This document shows, piece by piece, positions 62,447-64,000 of a stretch of 64,000 nucleotides of DNA (positions within the stretch are counted from its first letter, which is position 1; each line of letters opens with the position of its first letter). The translations under genes and the position numbers were made by a program. The notes beneath the pieces are model-generated. The model had not been told where the DNA came from and made no database searches. It worked only from the letters and a program-made list of their open reading frames with translations. Source of the stretch: Boswellia sacra (lineage: Eukaryota; Streptophyta; Magnoliopsida; Sapindales; Burseraceae); the NCBI GenBank assembly GCA_013180625.2, contig SNVD02007530.1, positions 62,001 to 126,000 on the forward strand, read 5' to 3'.

Positions 62447-64000
62447 ATGTATACAGGCGAATACGACGGAGCCGCCGCGTTCTCCGGCGGCGGATTTATG
62501 CCCTCTCAGGCCACAGCTGCCCCTGAGCCCTCCTTCTTTCCCTCCAAAGTAACTCTCTTTTTCTCTCTTTCATTTATTTTTGTTATTTAAGATTTATATT
62601 TTTTATGTGGAAACTTGTTGTTGTTTGTTGGGTAAGGTAATTTTGTTGCATTACTATTAACGGTGATGATTGCTGTTGAGGGTATTAAATGAATTAAACA
62701 AAAGTTGTATTTTTTGCATTGAAGTTTCTGTAATTCTTGTTGTTAGTGATGAACCAAAGAGAGAAAATATTGTTTTTGAACCATCCAAAATGTTTAATCA
62801 TATTTCTGTTATGTGGGTATTGTTGATTTGATTTAATCTTTTAGTATTGTTCATGGGCTCTTGATTTTTCTTGGTGCCACCAACTGTGGTAAAGTACTGT
62901 ACTCTGTTTGGCTGCCAAGAGTATGACGGAAGAGAATGGGTTCAATGGTGTAAAACTATTTCTATGTTAGCAATGTCAGAGCTATAAAATCATTGTCATC
63001 AACTCGAGCTTTTGGTTTTCATGGTTGCTTAATTTGATTTCATATAAAAAGGTTCTTGTAACTGTTCTTTTGGGTTATGTGGGAAGATTTGGTAGAGCTT
63101 CATTACGATATAGTTGTTGGGTTCTTACAGTTGGTACATGCCTTTGGCTATAATGGTTACTTGATAGTTGAAACTAGAAAAAATTATTTGATTGAATTGA
63201 AGATTCAAAAATTCAGAATTTTGCTTTCATGTCTTTTTTACTTGGACTAGTTTGTCATCGGCTAACTTCCTTTTTTTTTTTTTTTGTGCTCAATTGGATT
63301 TAAATTTTGCAGAATCGGAATGTCCGGACCTTGCTTCCATTAACCGTGAAGCAGTTAAGTGAAATTTCAAGTAATGATGAATCTGGTGCAACCCTTGATG
63401 GTCTTGATGTAAACACTGTAGGTTTTATGGAAATTTGACTTTGAAGTCATATTTTGCTTTTGTTTTTTTTTTTGGTTATTATTGTTATTATTATTATTTT
63501 AAATTTGAGTTTGAGTTCGTTTAGGTTACAATTGTTGGAATGGTATGTGATATGCAAGATAAGGAACCTCAGTTTACCTTCCTGGTCGATGATGGAACAG
63601 GGCGGATTGAATGCAGTAGATGGTGGGGTTTCTTATATTCTTTTTCTTCCCATTGAAATTTAAGTGGAGCATCTTTGCTGATTTAATTTTTGATTATTGC
63701 CATTGTTGTATTTCTGTGTTTGTATAGGGCTCATGAACGCATGGAGTTCAATGAAGTGAATCAAATCTCGTATGTCTCTATGTCTCTGTCATTGCAATGT
63801 GCCTTATCCTTTGTTGAAATTTTAGCAAGATGTAATTTGGAGCATCCTTCTAAGATTTGTATGAATATAATGGTCTGCTGATTAATTCATACTATTGATT
63901 TCCTTTCTGTTCTTTTACTTTTTCATACAATATTTTCATTATGACGTTCTATTGCCAAACTTAATGCATGTTGGAGTTGAAAATTCGAAATTGCTTTTGT
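62447..64000 (+). CDS. RPA2: replication protein A 32-kDa subunit, 5' part (runs off the window)
   Basis: RPA2 is the middle subunit of the heterotrimer that coats single-stranded DNA in replication, repair and recombination. Four exons are in view: 62447-62548, 63313-63417, 63525-63622 and 63728-63769, where a donor GTATGT follows. The gene continues beyond 64000. About 115 codons are present. They comprise the Gly/Ser/Ala-rich, phosphorylation-prone N terminus (MYTGEYDGAAAFSGGGF), the LPLTVKQL segment, and the start of the OB-fold (VTIVGMVCDMQDKEP, FTFLVDDGTGRIECSRW). The family is usually about 270-290 residues, so the C-terminal winged helix lies outside. All junctions keep frame, and the 5' leader carries an E2F site. 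Confidence 0.92.

Overview
The window is nuclear DNA of a flowering plant, most likely a woody eudicot and probably a rosid. The basis is GT-AG spliced genes with plant-type proteins, very AT-rich spacers, a Sirevirus-type Copia retrotransposon, a BED-finger hAT element and many MITEs. I could not fix the species.

Layout. 1-4.7 kb is an AT-rich spacer. 4.7-10.2 kb (minus strand) is a complete 17-exon NADPH-cytochrome P450 reductase gene (class II, ATR2-like, 718 aa), with a TATA box and MYB AC-type elements just upstream. 10.5-15.6 kb is a gene-free spacer with small inverted-repeat elements. 15.6-25.5 kb is one 9.9-kb LTR retrotransposon (Copia, Sirevirus-like) with both LTRs, the ACTCT target duplication, a primer site and several polypurine tracts. 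It carries decayed gag and pol and a decayed extra 3' ORF. 28.4-32.7 kb is a 4.35-kb hAT element with the 8-bp duplication CTTCCTAT, a broken transposase gene and unusual direct, hairpin-containing repeats near both ends. 33-43.6 kb is a gene-free stretch packed with non-autonomous DNA transposons: a hAT MITE, two related Harbinger/Tourist-like elements, a T-flanked MITE and a Mutator-like nested inverted repeat with a 10-bp duplication.

The right part is genic. 43.8-48.0 kb (plus) is a 15-exon coiled-coil gene of the plant ADIP/SSX2IP-like family with a candidate exitron. 51.1-51.8 kb is a single-exon DUF688-like gene. 52.7-53.5 kb has a compound microsatellite followed by a decayed pogo/Tigger transposase tail that keeps a PCNA-binding-type motif. 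53.6-54.7 kb is a second Mutator-like MITE holding a piece of the hAT MITE family. 57.6-59.0 kb is a Yos1/IER3IP1-like ER-Golgi transport gene with a 5'-UTR intron and a palindromic site II promoter motif. 61.4-61.7 kb is a possible 72-aa AT-hook protein. 62.4 kb to the window end is the 5' part of the replication protein A 32-kDa subunit gene (RPA2) with an E2F-type promoter site.

The host genes are unrelated housekeeping or accessory genes and do not form a functional cluster. I see no undescribed multi-gene system. The most distinctive items are the direct hairpin-bearing repeats of the hAT element, the nested inverted Mutator-like MITE, the in-frame 78-nt exitron candidate and the PIP-box-bearing pogo remnant. 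Exon boundaries were read by eye from splice sites and reading-frame continuity; no alignment or transcript data were available.
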